DNA of 64,000 nt from Gordionus sp. m RMFG-2023 (GCF_954871325.1 NC_088775.1:75493561-75557560), one strand, 5' to 3'; shown: positions 35,868 through 47,589, counted from the first letter of the stretch. Notes: generated from the letters alone by a model not told the origin. Translations and numbers: made by a program.

Positions 35868-38800
35868 CTTGATTTATATTAAAAAAATAAGTAAGTTTAT
35901 TATAATAAAAGTTTAAGGCTGTGTTTTAATGATATTTTTTAAAATATCTTATAACACTGAAGCTAATCATTTTCGAACTCATACCTTTTAGGCATTGCCT
36001 AATGAGAACAAAATGTGGCAAATCGAGAATTAAAATTTAAAAAAAAGAATAAATTAAATCGGTATATGATGGAAATAAAAGTAAAATGGCATTACATTTA
36101 TTTTGTATTTCTTCTGTTGTTGAATTGTTTGATAATATAAAGAAAATTTTTGTATAAATCAATTGGGAATACATTTAGAAGAAGAAAAAATTATTCCGAA
36201 TTTGAATAAAATTATTTTTTATCAATATTTCATTTACGAGAATGCAAATTAAATCAAGCATTTTTTTAAAAAAAACTTTACATTTATATTATTTGACTAT
36301 AAATTATTCGATTTTTAAATTTAAAAACAAAAACAGTTGTAACAAAAGTATTATGAAGAGGAAATGGTATCGGAAAATGTAAATAAGGATAGGTTAATCA
36401 GGATTGGTTATTCCGGGAGCTGATTTCCAAGGTCACAGACTAGTTCTGATTGCGGTCCCAAAAAAACTGAAGTTTCTCTTTAATTTAAAAAAATCATTTC
36501 TAAAAAATGGATTTTTATAGGCCCGAACAGAAGACGGGACTAGCCTGCGATCTTGATTAAGATCTGTATTGACAACGAACCATTGGCCTTCACTATTCAT
36601 GTAGATCCGATTATTTACATTTTCTAATCTATACTTTAAAACTTTTTAAATCGGCTGCTGGTTCAGTCGATTTCAAGGAGTGCATTTCTCCAGTAAATTC
36701 AATAATATTTATCATCACTTTTATAAGATTAATAGCAAAACCAACCTAGGAATAAAACTTAAAAAAATTTTTTTTACCAGTATCAATATTAAATCTTTGC
36801 AAGAGGGAGCGATTGTGTGGCAAATATATGGAAGCGAATGTTTCTATTATTAGTTTCAAAAAATTGTCGTTTATATTGTTATTCAGTATGTCTTCGTTCG
36901 CATTATCAGGTGGTACATAATGATGATTATGGAAAACTTTTATCATAGGTTTGACTGCTTTAAACAAGTTTCTGAGGGCCGTAGAGAGAATTTTATCATG
37001 GTAATTTTGCAGATTCATGTAACAATTAAATATGTCTCTTCTGAAATTTAATGCAATGGGAGAGATATATATAGAAAAATATACCTTTAAATTATACCTA
37101 TGAAAATATGAATTAAATTAGTGTTGTCAAAGTAACTAGTTATATATTTTGGAAAACTAGTTTTTAAAATTCATCCAGGATTCTATTATCCCAAGCCCGT
37201 TTTTCCCCAACTTTCAGTTGGAAGCATTTTGTCTTAAATAATAATCGTTACTATTGATTTAACACTAGTGAAAAAATAGAATTATTTATAAAAAAAATAC
37301 TTATTTTAAAATAATATTCATTTTGGGGGAGGGACGAGAGAGTGTAACGATATCAATTTTTATTCGCCAGAAACATACAGAAGTCTTAGGCTCAGTCCGA
37401 TTTGAATTTTCTTATTTTCAAGCCAAATTTATTATAAAATTTAGCTTGGCCCAGGTGATTTTTTTTTAATTTTTAGGATGAAAAAATTTTAAAATCATTT
37501 CATAGCTTGGTTCAATGTCATTTTACATGATTTTCATTAATATTTTGTTAAATTATTTCAACGGGAAATTGAAAAAACATAAAACGCAAATAATGTTTTA
37601 ATGATCCGATCTGTAATTTGTGTTTTATTTTAATTTACAAAAAAATTCAAGCCCAATTTTTATAAAAAAAAAAATTGCGGAAGTAAGGCTTGATTAATTT
37701 TTTTAAATTGGGGTGGGTACAGGCTTTAAATTTTTAGAAAAAAAACACGAACCATGCTCGGGTTTAAAAAATTCTATAAAATACAGTTAATAAAGTTTTC
37801 ACTTTTAAAAAATTGATGATGACACTCATGATGGAGATTTTGGCAAGAAAAGAGTGTCGTCGATTCTTGGAAATATAAAAGGTAGAATGTTCGGATGGGT
37901 GTAAAAACTTTAAATATATTTCTTCCGGCTAGTGTTGTTAAACGGCGTGTTTTGAGCCACGGCTAACTCAACAGTTCATCCAGAAAAATATTACCCAAGC
38001 CTGAAGATTTTGCACATAGAAGGAACAAAGGTTTAGACATATATCGAAATCTTGAGACTTAAGCAATATTTTTCTGGCTAAAATATTGAGTTAGGCGTTT
38101 AAATCGGCTCAAAACGAGTCGTTTAACAACACTACTTCCTGCTTTTGATTTTTCCATAAAACAAAGACTAACTAACCACCAATTAGAATCAAACGCACGT
38201 TATATAACCTACTTTCATCATTATATGATAAACATTCTATAGTACTTTTTAATGTTGTTAATTAGTAATATTTGTAGTGGAGGAAATTGACTAAAAACTT
38301 TAGCAACTAAATTAGTCGATTAATTTGTTAGACTAATTTAGTATGCTTATAATTTTGTTTATCTTAATTTTGAATTTTTTTATTTTTAGCGCCTGGCTAG
38401 CACCAAATTTAATTATAATAAGAATAAATAATTTTATTCTTAATAGACTAATTTAGTGGCTAAAAATTTAGTCGAGTTTTTCGACTATAACTATTAGTTA
38501 GTCAACTAAATTTAATCGATTAACGACACTTGTGCTTTTTATTGAATTCGAATGCATTTTACTTCTAAATTGATGTAGATCTATCGGAATCACGGTATGA
38601 ATTTTCTGTGTTCCTGGTATGGATCTAGTTTTTGAAAATCTTTATCTTCGTTATCATAATTTTTTTTGGGTCATATATTCAAAATATATGCTATTAACAT
38701 TATCTTTAGTGAATTCGTACAATTCATATGATGTTATTTTCTCTGAGTAAAATCTTTGTAAACTTGCTCTAACGGTTAATGTTTTAACAGTGCCACCAAT

Positions 38801-41800
38801 CCCAACACAAACACTTTTCCCGTGTGATGTATCAGAAAAATGTAGTAGTGAACCAAGTTCGTTTTTTTGAAAAAAAAATGATGAACGGCGTTCCTTTTAT
38901 TTTTGACGAACTTTGAACGTGAACGCGTTCCCTTTTTATGACGAACGCGTACGAATTAACGTTCGTTCAATTTTACTTTTTATTCTTACTTATTTAAAAA
39001 ATTTAATATTAATCTGAATTTTTTAAGAAAAATATTTTATAATAAACTGTTTTTTCTTTTTATCACATTTCAATTCTTTTTAGTACGCCATTATTAGTTT
39101 ATTAATTTAAATTATTTTTTATATTTTAATTTAATAGATTAGCATAACATAACATGGATATTATTATTTCATCATCTGATTCAAATTCAGATGAATTAAC
39201 ATTACCATGGCCCAAATATAATAAATATTTTACAGTAAGATCATATATTGAAGGAATTAATTCAATATTTACCGAATGTATGTGGCCAAAAAGTATTATA
39301 TCAGTTTCAATTTAAAACGACATTTGATTGTAATATTAATTATTTTATTTTATAAAATAATAATTAATTTTGAATAAAAAATGCATTTGGGTTATTTGAC
39401 CCCAACAATAACGATAGTTACTTTAAAATTAAAAAAAATTAGTGGCCTAAAAGATGGTCAATACCATTGGTAGAAGCAGTTTTAAATATGATTAATAAAA
39501 GGTATTAAACCTTTCACTATCATATTAATTAAATATATTTTATTTTTTTTAAAGATTTGAACATATATATGAAGATCAATATGTTCTTTCTGCAATTATA
39601 CATCTAATATTCAAGCTTGGCCATGGATAAACTTCCATAGAACCCACTTATAACGTTATTGAAAAAATGCATTAATAACCCTAGAAATTATAATGCAAGA
39701 ATTATAATTTCGAAGTTTCCTTTTTTTTGACGACGAATTAAAGAATGGATTGGAGGAGGATAACTTATATTTTTTTGAAGCAAAGGACAAAACAAATGTT
39801 TTTAATAATTCTCCACGTTATAAGAGTTGTTTATTAAGTATAATACTGCAATCCCCTTATCTGCCCTTGTGCGTTTTAATATAGCTAATGCCGTATTAAC
39901 TGGCAAGCGTTCCTGTCTAACAGATAAAAATTTTGAAAAATTGTTATTAAAAATTAATAAGAAAATTTTTATAAATAAAATTATCTTTTTATTCGCTATA
40001 TTATATTGTATTTATAATTAATCCATCTCATGATGGCATAAAATTTTTACGGTTTTTATACTGTGCAGCGGATCCAACAATAATAATAAAAAAATTTATT
40101 TGGCATGCAAAGTTTATTAATTAAAAATTTACCAATGGAAATAAAGTACTGCTATTGTGTTATGTGGCAAAAAATCGGATATTATTACGTAATTTAGGCA
40201 ACTGTAAGATTATCTTTATAATAAATGATAAAAGGGTGAACAGTGGATTGAACCCTATTCCAATGATAACTATGTACTTCATCCTGAAGTATAATGCTAT
40301 AGTTTTCTGAAAAATCCATAAAATTAAATATCCTTCGTCTAAGTTCAATTTTAGATAGTTTTGATACGATTGTTGCGCTGAAATAAAAGAATGGAAGATT
40401 CCATTTTTTCAAAAAAGGCATTGATAAATTCATCTTCTGACTTGGTGATTGTTCATTCTTTGTATGCTATAAATTTGATGTCTTTAGAACGAAACATTAT
40501 TCCTATATTCGCATAAGTTTTAACCCTAGACAATTATGACATTTGCCCATATAACAGGATTTGGAGCGGATTACAAATTATTAAGGGTAAAATATATTTG
40601 TATGTTTTAAAGGGCAAAATATCATATTCGGTTAAATTGGGTAAATTTGATCCAATGATCATTAATTTAAAATCTTGGTGGTAGCTGCAAACACATACAT
40701 TATGTCCACAAACCTCCAACGAGTATACAATTTTTTGGGTGAATGCTTGCAAATTCCCGATAAAAAATATCGGGAAATTCCTGCTAATTAATATATTTAC
40801 CTTTGATATTAAGAATAATTAGAATTTATTAGTTTTTAAACCATGAAATTAATTAAAAAATGAATTAATATAGTATGTGTTATAGAATGATTAATCAATT
40901 TTAAAATTTATTTATTTTATTGATTGAAACAGTCATTTATTGTTATTTTTATTTACAAGTAGAGTTATGCCAATATTAAGTAAAAAAATCGGCTTTAGAA
41001 ATCAGATCCAATATTTTTATTGTTTTGGGTTATTTTAAGATGATAATATTTTTATTTTTTACATAATTTTATAATAATAATATTTTAATATTTGTAATGT
41101 TTTATCAAATTATTTTAATATCTGTAATGTTTTAAATATCAAATTATTTTAAAAAATAGAGTAGCGAAAATTTGATATTATTTTTGACGCCATATATGAA
41201 ATAGACAAGAATTCATATATTCAAGAACTCTAAACTTGGTTGAATATATTTTATTAATATTCATTAAATTTTTATTATATGGGCAAATAATTTTATAATA
41301 AATTATAAATTTGAATGTCTTTTATCGATAGACAATTTATCTAATTGATTGAAACTCCCGTTTCACTTACAAGATGAATAATGCTTTAATTTATATGAGG
41401 AAAACCAATAAAACAGATTAATATAATATCTTAATCAAGATTTTGAAAATAAAGCTGGCCGAGTCCCAGACCTATTTTTTTTATAAATATAAAGGAAGAG
41501 TTTAGTAATGTCTACTAAATTTTTTATAAAAATTGAAGGTCGTATTATTTCCAAAAAATCATTTTTAGTTTTTATATATCAAATAAAATGGCCAGAGAAA
41601 AATCAAAATAATTTTTTTATCTAGAAGTATAATCTTTGTACGTAATTTTGATATTAAATATGTTTACAATTGATAATGGTAAAAATATATCGTTTTTGCC
41701 ACTTTTAACCTTAATATCTCCAAAAATATAAATGTTATGAAGCTAAAATTTTGGCTATTCATCACACTAACCTTTTTTGCTAACCAAATTTTAAAAAAAT

Positions 41801-43475
41801 AGAAGGGGGTCAGCCGAATCGTGATTGATTTGTCATGGACCTAGAGCAAATAAATTGTAGTTTAGTTCCTTTCATTAATTTATTATTATGAAATTATTAA
41901 TAAAATAAAATATGATTATAAATACAATCATAAAATAATCCAAAACAATAAAAAACAAATGTTTTTTTAAAAAAAGTTAAAAACGTGAAAAATCAGTGCT
42001 TTATCAATTTTAAATATTGGCATAGCCCTAACTCAGGTTAATGTTTTATTATTTTAAACATGATTTTATTGTTATTTTTAAAACTGTTTTTGGAAAGGAT
42101 TCATATTTCAGACTATAAAATAAAATGGTTGTAAAATTTGATCAAAAATTTTAATGCATAGTTTTCAGTACATTTTTTTTTCCAGAGATCACAAATCTTG
42201 AAGATCTTTTATTTTTAAAAACTAATTTTAACATTTTCATCTTGAAGAGTTTAACATGATTCTGCTTTTATTTTATTAAATTAGTGTTCAGGGAGGATTT
42301 ATAATTTACAGGAATTTCTATTTTAGTCAGTTCATGTCCATGAGAAATTCTTATAATGGAATACGTTGAATTTCCTTTTAAAATCAAATAATGGGAAATT
42401 CTTATAATGGAATATGTTCAATTTCCTTTTAAATCAAATACAAATGAGTTTCTGATCTATATTAAATGAATAATAGTTTAAATAAATTACCAGTTATTTG
42501 AATAAATAATGTAATTATGCAAAAAAATTGGCTATGATAAACTTAAATATAACTAAAAAAACCTTTGATTAAAATATAGTCCCAATTGATGCCGATCTAT
42601 CACATGTGTGCCATTGAAAAAGCATGCTATATTGTTAGGGTTATTGTTTATAAGTTCATATTTTAGCATGTATGATAAACCCTTTTTAGAAATAAATAAT
42701 ATTTCTTAATAACATTTTTACCAAATCATAATCTGCATTGAAAGTTAATGTGACTTCATCTAACAATAGATACAAATGTTTATAGGATGTGTTATCTTCA
42801 TTTTCAGACAAATTTCCTTTGTATAGCTCACAATGTTTCCAAGTATTTTTGCATAAGCTTTAAAAATATATAATTCCAATTAATAGTAAAGAAAAACTTC
42901 ATCCATAGATAGTTATCGTTAGCTAAGGAATTCCATACACAAGAAGCTAAACATAAATCTGTTGCATTTAGTTTTGAGAGAATAGTTAAACTAATTTCTG
43001 ATGGAAAATAATTTAGGTCTAAATTATTATTAGAATTTAATAACAATTGATGAATTTCATTAAATTCTGGATTAAACTCCGTTTTAACTGATGACAAATG
43101 GATTTGTTTAACTGATGACAAATGGATTTGTTTTACATGTTTTGATAACAAATAATAAAAATATTTTAAAATACAATGTTGAGAATATATTGCTTCATCT
43201 GAATTAAAATACTGAGTGAGATTAAGTTGTTCAATTATATAAGAGAATGCATGGTAAATTGGTATAAATGGTTGAATCTCTTTAAGGTTTGAAGTTTCAT
43301 TGTGAGAGAGCTTATCAGTTTTGTTATATTCCGATTTTGTGAGATATTTGTTAACTCTCTTTATATTGTGCAAATTGTGCCCAGTTTTAATTTCATCATA
43401 TTTCAAATTGATTAACTTATTATTATATTGGTCATATGAATTAGCAAAGTTATTTAGCACTATTGTTTGACCCAT
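35581..43475 (-). CDS. FBXO8: F-box only protein 8 (F-box plus Sec7), 5-exon gene
   Basis: Exons on the minus strand: 43475-42898, 42857-42722, 42681-42563, 37040-36778, 35867-35581; phases agree, 1383 nt, 460 residues (human 319). The start at MGQ was chosen over the ATG at 43565 because vertebrate FBXO8 also begins MGQ, a possible N-myristoylation signal. After an Asn-rich N-terminus comes the F-box (about 157-193: FPSEISLTILSKLNATDLCL, ASCVWNSLAND) and then a Sec7-like domain (about 225-455) ending in DLYSPHVKNKMSKREFI and LYDDIYING. In mammals FBXO8 is an SCF substrate adaptor that promotes non-degradative ubiquitination of ARF6. Introns 1 and 2 are 40 nt each; intron 3 is 5.5 kb and contains transposons. 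Stop codon at 35583-35581. The gene looks intact. Confidence 0.92.
36778..37040 (-). CDS. FBXO8: FBXO8 exon 4
   Basis: RDIFNCYMNLQNYHDKILST and ALRNLF match RDVLDDLVTLHNFRNQFLPN and ALREFF. LLQRFNID matches LMRELGLS. CAG acceptor, donor GTAAAA. Confidence 0.9.
37930..38134. mobile_element. MITE family A, copy 2 (hAT-like)
   Basis: 205 bp, TAGTGTTGTTAAACGGCG to CGTTTAACAACACTA. Flanked by CTTCCGGC and CTTCCTGC (8 bp, one mismatch). Shares interior words with copy 1, such as AGGTTTGGGCAT/AGGTTTAGACAT and ATCGGCTCAAA. Confidence 0.8.
38250..38531. mobile_element. hAT-like MITE with TAATGTTGTTAAT ends
   Basis: The start TAATGTTGTTAATTAG and end CGATTAACGACACTT are inverted relatives. Flanked by GTACTTTT and GTGCTTTT (8 bp, one mismatch). 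The interior repeats ACTAAATTTAGTCG-type words. Lies in FBXO8 intron 3. Confidence 0.6.
38640..40752 (-). mobile_element. Degenerate transposase-like gene of an unclassified family, split by a hAT copy
   Basis: Minus-strand pieces in order: CVCSYHQDFKLMI (40534-40752), MDFSENYSIILQDEVHSYHW (40194-40433) and, beyond the inserted hAT, HFSDTSHGKSVCVGIGGTVK followed by ASLQRFYSEK (about 38650-38850). I recall the same three blocks (a CxxHQNxKLM region, a DFxENYxxxxQDExQSxHWN block and HGKGxxDGIGGTVKR) from abundant uncharacterised invertebrate proteins that look like DDE transposases. No terminal repeats were identified. Frames are shifted between blocks, so this copy is dead. Confidence 0.55.
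38855..40040 (+). mobile_element. hAT transposon fragment nested in the transposase-like gene
   Basis: The left part has GAACG-rich subterminal words (38870-38970: AACGGCGTTCC, GAACGCGTTCC, AACGTTCGTTC). Plus-strand coding remnants are an acidic start MDIIISSSDSNSDELTLPWP (39153 on) and the C-terminal motif AIPLSALVRFNIANAVLTGK, RSCLTDKNFEKLLL (39827-39960). The catalytic core is missing. Ends are approximate. Confidence 0.65.
40753..42562. other. FBXO8 intron 3, exon-proximal part
   Basis: AT-rich DNA. The only structure seen is a 51-bp tandem duplication at 42344-42445 (unit starts GAAATTCTTATAATGGAATA). No coding sequence or transposon is recognised. Confidence 0.5.
42563..42681 (-). CDS. 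FBXO8: FBXO8 exon 3
   Basis: GLSYMLKYELINNNPNNIAC and LGLYFNQ match GVNYFMSKGILDDSPKEIAK and LRIYLDE. Preceded by a 40-nt intron; donor GTTTTT, phase 2. Confidence 0.85.
42722..42857 (-). CDS. FBXO8: FBXO8 exon 2
   Basis: LCKNTWKHCELYKGN and LYLLLDEVTLTFNAD match LCKSTWGHCSIYNKN and LYMQLDEGSLTFNAN. Preceded by a 40-nt intron. Confidence 0.9.
42898..43475 (-). CDS. FBXO8: FBXO8 exon 1 (MGQ start, F-box)
   Basis: MGQTIVLNNF start, an Asn-rich stretch, an 8-residue tandem duplication (KQIHLSSV twice, 24-nt unit near 43093-43140) and the F-box. Donor GTTTTT, phase 2. Confidence 0.9.
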
Positions 43476-43707
43476 AAAGTTACTTTTTGATATGCCAAAG
43501 ATTAGCGAATGTATGCTAAAATGACATGCATAATTATATATTCCTGGATGGTGGATATTCAGCAAGGGCTCCCATGTTATTTTTCTCTCGAAAACGTGAA
43601 TTTTTCTTTTATGGTAATTTATATGAGGCTTTTCACCTCATATCCCTCAATTTCCCTCGGTTGCAAGGCCTTCAGATCGATATAGTTTCTCTACTTATCA
43701 TATTTAA

Positions 43708-45430
43708 CCCTTCAATACTCTGGTGGGGTATATGAAACCCCAGGCATGCTAGAAATGATACTTCATAAAAACGGTTAAATATTATGATCTGGATTCTTCA
43801 TTAGCTTTATCAAATATAACTTAGAATCTATATTCCAAATTTCATATATTTTGGTTGTATAGTTTTTAAGATATAAGCATTTTGCTGATTGGAGTTTGTG
43901 AGACCCCACCAGAGTAAATTTGTAATTTTTAAAGAAATTTTTTTTTAAAAAAATTTTTTAAATTATAAATATATACTACTATATTATAAAATTTATCAAA
44001 ACAAAATTTATATATCTTATATTTTCAATGAGATATATGAAAAAAAAACGTAAAGATTTTCTCTCGTGGAGTTATTTTATTTTTCACCAGCTGACTCATT
44101 TCTCAAATTATTTTTATCATTTATGATGAATAATGATTTTTGCAAATTCTGAAACTAAATATATAATTATTTAAGATGCAATATCATTTTATTTGAGGTG
44201 ATTATGACAACATAATTAGTAGTGAGGATGAAGATTTTATATATGATAGTCATCATGATACACAATCTGAATTAGATGAAGAAGAAATGTTAGTTGAAGA
44301 AGCTTACTAAAAGAAAAAAGGATCTTCTTAATCAAAGAATAAGAACTCATCAACAAAATTTAGTTATTCATCTGCCAGGAGTAAAAGAATAAGTGAAAGA
44401 AGCTGACACTCCTTAAAAATGTTTTGACTTGTTCATAATAAAAAAAATGATTGAAGTGATTATTTAACATATTAATGAAAAAATTAAAATTATATGTTAA
44501 AACTATAATGACATATATGAAAGTTCTACTAAAGAAGTTGATGTAACCCAATTCAAGACATTATTAGTGTTGTAGTCAATGATATATATATATATATCAT
44601 TGGTTGTAGTATTTTTGTTATATATTTATATATATATAATGATATATATGAAATGTCAATCAAAAGTGATCTTTTGAATTAGTTTGTTTTTGGTTAGAGG
44701 ATGAATGTAAAAACGGAAGATCACATGTTCTTTTGTTAAGGGAACATGTCCTTTTGTTGAGGGATTTTTATATGGATTTCTGAAGCGTAGTGTGTATTGT
44801 TAATATGTAAATATGAGTATATATTATACATTTTTTTAAATTATGATGGTATAAATATGAATTTTGGAATAAATATAGATTTTGATATAAATTTGAACTT
44901 AAATAATTAGGAAATCTTTATTTATCTGGAATTTTTAAACCTAACCATCAAAATAAAAAAAACAAAATATTTTTTTTCAAATATGTAAAATAAATTTATG
45001 TTTAGAACACATTAATGTTTTATATAAAATGTTTTGCATGTCAAATTTAACATATTTCAATGTTCTATATTTTTTTTTGTTTTAATGTATTAGTGTATTT
45101 TTTTTTATATTGAAGAATAAAGATCCATATTATAAATTACCATGATTATATGATAGATAAGTTATTTTTTTTAATTAATATTTAAAATTTAAAAAAGTTA
45201 GCTTTTTTTAGAAAATTTTGGCACAAATTATAATTATCCTCATCTTCGTTAATCTATGCTTAAGAAATAAAATAAATAAATATTTTATCAAGTTTAAGGT
45301 TAGTTCTATCTTATGTCCAAATATTAAATAAAAATAATGAATGTAACTGGAGATATATACATTTGAAATTCGGGTCTATTAAACCACACCCGAGTACTAA
45401 CGTCATTTTTTTCACCGGAGTATTGAAGGG
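43708..45430 (+). mobile_element. piggyBac-like element
   Basis: TTAA at 43704-43707 and 45431-45434 flank ends CCCTTCAATACTCTGGTG and CACCGGAGTATTGAAGGG, a near-perfect inverted repeat with the piggyBac layout (TTAA target, CCC...GGG). Near 44220-44320 a plus-strand acidic stretch EDFIYDSHHDTQSELDEEE resembles a piggyBac transposase N-terminus, but no DDD catalytic domain follows. At 1723 bp it is shorter than an autonomous element (about 2.5 kb), so it is a deletion derivative. Confidence 0.8.
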
Positions 45431-45434
45431 TTAA

Positions 45435-46019
45435 TATGTTATATTTAATGTAACAAGATTTTTAAGACGATATTAAATTAAATATTTTTGAATTGATTTA
45501 TTATTAACAACTATTATGATGTGTTATTCTCTCAAGTTTATAAATATAGCTTAATATTAATTATTATATTTTATGGATGATTTTAAATAAGGTTATAAAG
45601 ATTTTGCATCGGTGTTATGCAGATAGGCTGAAAACTATATTCATGAATAAATATAATTTTGATTAATCAAAATTTCATCCGATGAAGATAAATATAATCT
45701 GTTTCATTCTTTTCGTCAATCAAGTAGTTAAATTCTCTCTGATGACGCGTTTGAATGTGAGGAAAATATAAAATTGCCTATTTTCTCTATTAAAGGAGAG
45801 CGCGTTTATATTTAAAAATAAATCCATTCATTTTTCCTGCACGTTCATGTGATTGTTTTCGGATAATTTATCTTCGTATTCGTAATACAAATGTGAATAT
45901 TTCTCAAATTTGGAAGTTATAAATAATAGTAATTTTTTGAATTCATCAAATGTGCGTCTTTTCTAATGTCATAGGGGTAAGATATTTCCCTATTAGTTAT
46001 AATTCGAGGTGGACGCGGG
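45435..46019. other. Intergenic AT-rich DNA
   Basis: No gene or repeat recognised between the piggyBac-like element and the LTR fossil block. Confidence 0.4.
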
Positions 46020-47460
46020 CCGTGAAATGTGTCACGGAGTGAGTGTGAATGAATTTTAAATTATTAAGCTTGACAGGCCTTCCCATAACTTTTCCCGGGC
46101 GCGTGAATCACGGAAATTTTAATTTTTAAAATTGTTTTTTTTATTACGCGCAATAATCTGGTTTGTTAACCTTAGCGCATTGATTTGTTTTTGGATTGTA
46201 TGACTCATAATGAGTCATGTTATTCGGATTTTTAAGAATTATTTTTTATTTATCGTATTTTCATCTATAAATAGCCGTTTTCTGCAGATTAAGGGAGTTA
46301 GTTTTCTTATTTTGAATTAATAAAATTAAATTATTCATGATGGTCTCGGATTTATTCTCAATGGCACAACAGCAATAGTTGGTGCCGTGATCAAAAAAAA
46401 AGTAAGTTTTTATTTATTTATATATTTTTTTTAGGTAAAAAATAAAAAAGGAAAAACTTAACGTTTGTTAAGGGCACAGTGAATTAACTGTAGTATTGAA
46501 TTGTATATTTTTAAGTCACAGGGGTTCTGTGGAATATATTTTTTTTAAATTCAGTAAAGTACCGTGGTTGTTGTTAAAGTCACAGGGGTCTGTGGAATAC
46601 TTCCTTTTGGAAATTCGTTAGAGTACCGTGGTTGTTGTTAAAGTCACAGGGGTTACGTGGAATATTTTTTTGTGTTTGGAAATTTGGTGGAGTACCACGT
46701 TTATTAACAGTGATAGAAAAAAATTGTAAAGTGGTTCACCGTTGAGTTTAAGAGGATTAAAAATGGTTATATAGTGTTAGTAAAGTTAATTATTAACTTT
46801 TAGGAGTATTAAAATACAGGGGCAAACGTTGTTGATTGAAGAACAAAACGTGGATGAGGATAGGTATGGAAAGGTTACGTGGTTGTCCGTGCAGGAAATG
46901 TTGCAAGGATGGGCGATAATGAGGATTTAAAATGGAGTGAGGATGGAAAATGGGAATATATAGAGGTCGTGGAGAGTTGACAAAATCGTTTAGGACGGAA
47001 GGTCAGAGGAATATGAATACTGTGTGTTTCAAATGTGATATAAAAGGGCACAGCGCAGTAGATTGTAGGGATATTAAATGTTTTGAGTGTGACCACAGTG
47101 GTCATACTTCCACGTTGTGTCCTTGTAAGCATAACAGTAAAGGGTGGCGGTGAGAATGGGCCATGATGTTTGAGGGGTTGGGTGAGAAGTACCAGCGTGT
47201 GATAGGGAAGTTTTTTTGTTTGTTTGGAGGAAATGGCCTAATGAAAAAGTTGCCCAATGTGTTTTGGGGGGCGGTTGAGAAAAATGGCTCAAAGGGTTTT
47301 GGGGGTCGATTGAGAAAAATGGCTTAATGTGTGTTGGAGGCCGGTTGAGGAAAATTGCCAATATGTCGTATGGAGGGTAGTTACGGTCTGGAAGTGAGAT
47401 AGAAGGGCAGTGAAGGACCCAAGGGAACATGATAATTGTTATTTTTTTCATAATTATTAA
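46020..47460 (+). mobile_element. LTR-retrotransposon fossil (5' part: LTR end, primer-binding site, gag knuckles)
   Basis: A TATA box (CTATAAATAG near 46268), AATAAA words near 46318 and TTGGTGCCGTGATC near 46379 fit the end of an LTR and a primer-binding site. Three diverged units of about 75 nt in the leader (46514-46700, GTCACAGGGGT... GTACCGTGGTTG) are followed by two zinc knuckles (CFKCDIKGHSAVDC, CFECDHSGHTSTLC, 47020-47115). Short GAGAAAAATGGCTCAA-type repeats follow at 47220-47370. It is broken; the pol part is absent. The left limit is uncertain. Confidence 0.6.
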
Positions 47461-47589
47461 TTTTTATAGGAATATATTCTTGCTAAAGTCAAATTTTTAA
47501 TCTCCTCGAAAATTAACTTAATCTTATAGTCGAATTATGTATTTTATTTTATAAAATATTATATAGTTTATATTTTATTGAAGGCTTTA

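Noticed and set aside
42828-42897. Read-through extension of the FBXO8 exon 1 frame (ends FLKLMQKYLETL)
   Set aside because: A 40-nt GT...AG intron restores LCKNTWKHCELY, which matches FBXO8; the extension is intronic.
43476-43565. Upstream ATG adding 30 residues to FBXO8
   Set aside because: The downstream MGQ start matches vertebrate FBXO8, and the added segment has no similarity.
44575-44660. TA-rich palindromic stretch inside the piggyBac-like element
   Set aside because: Simple (TA)n microsatellite.
46875-47451. Minus-strand open frames of 85 and 125 codons, Pro/Thr/Ser-rich
   Set aside because: Antisense to the leader repeats and zinc knuckles of an LTR fossil.
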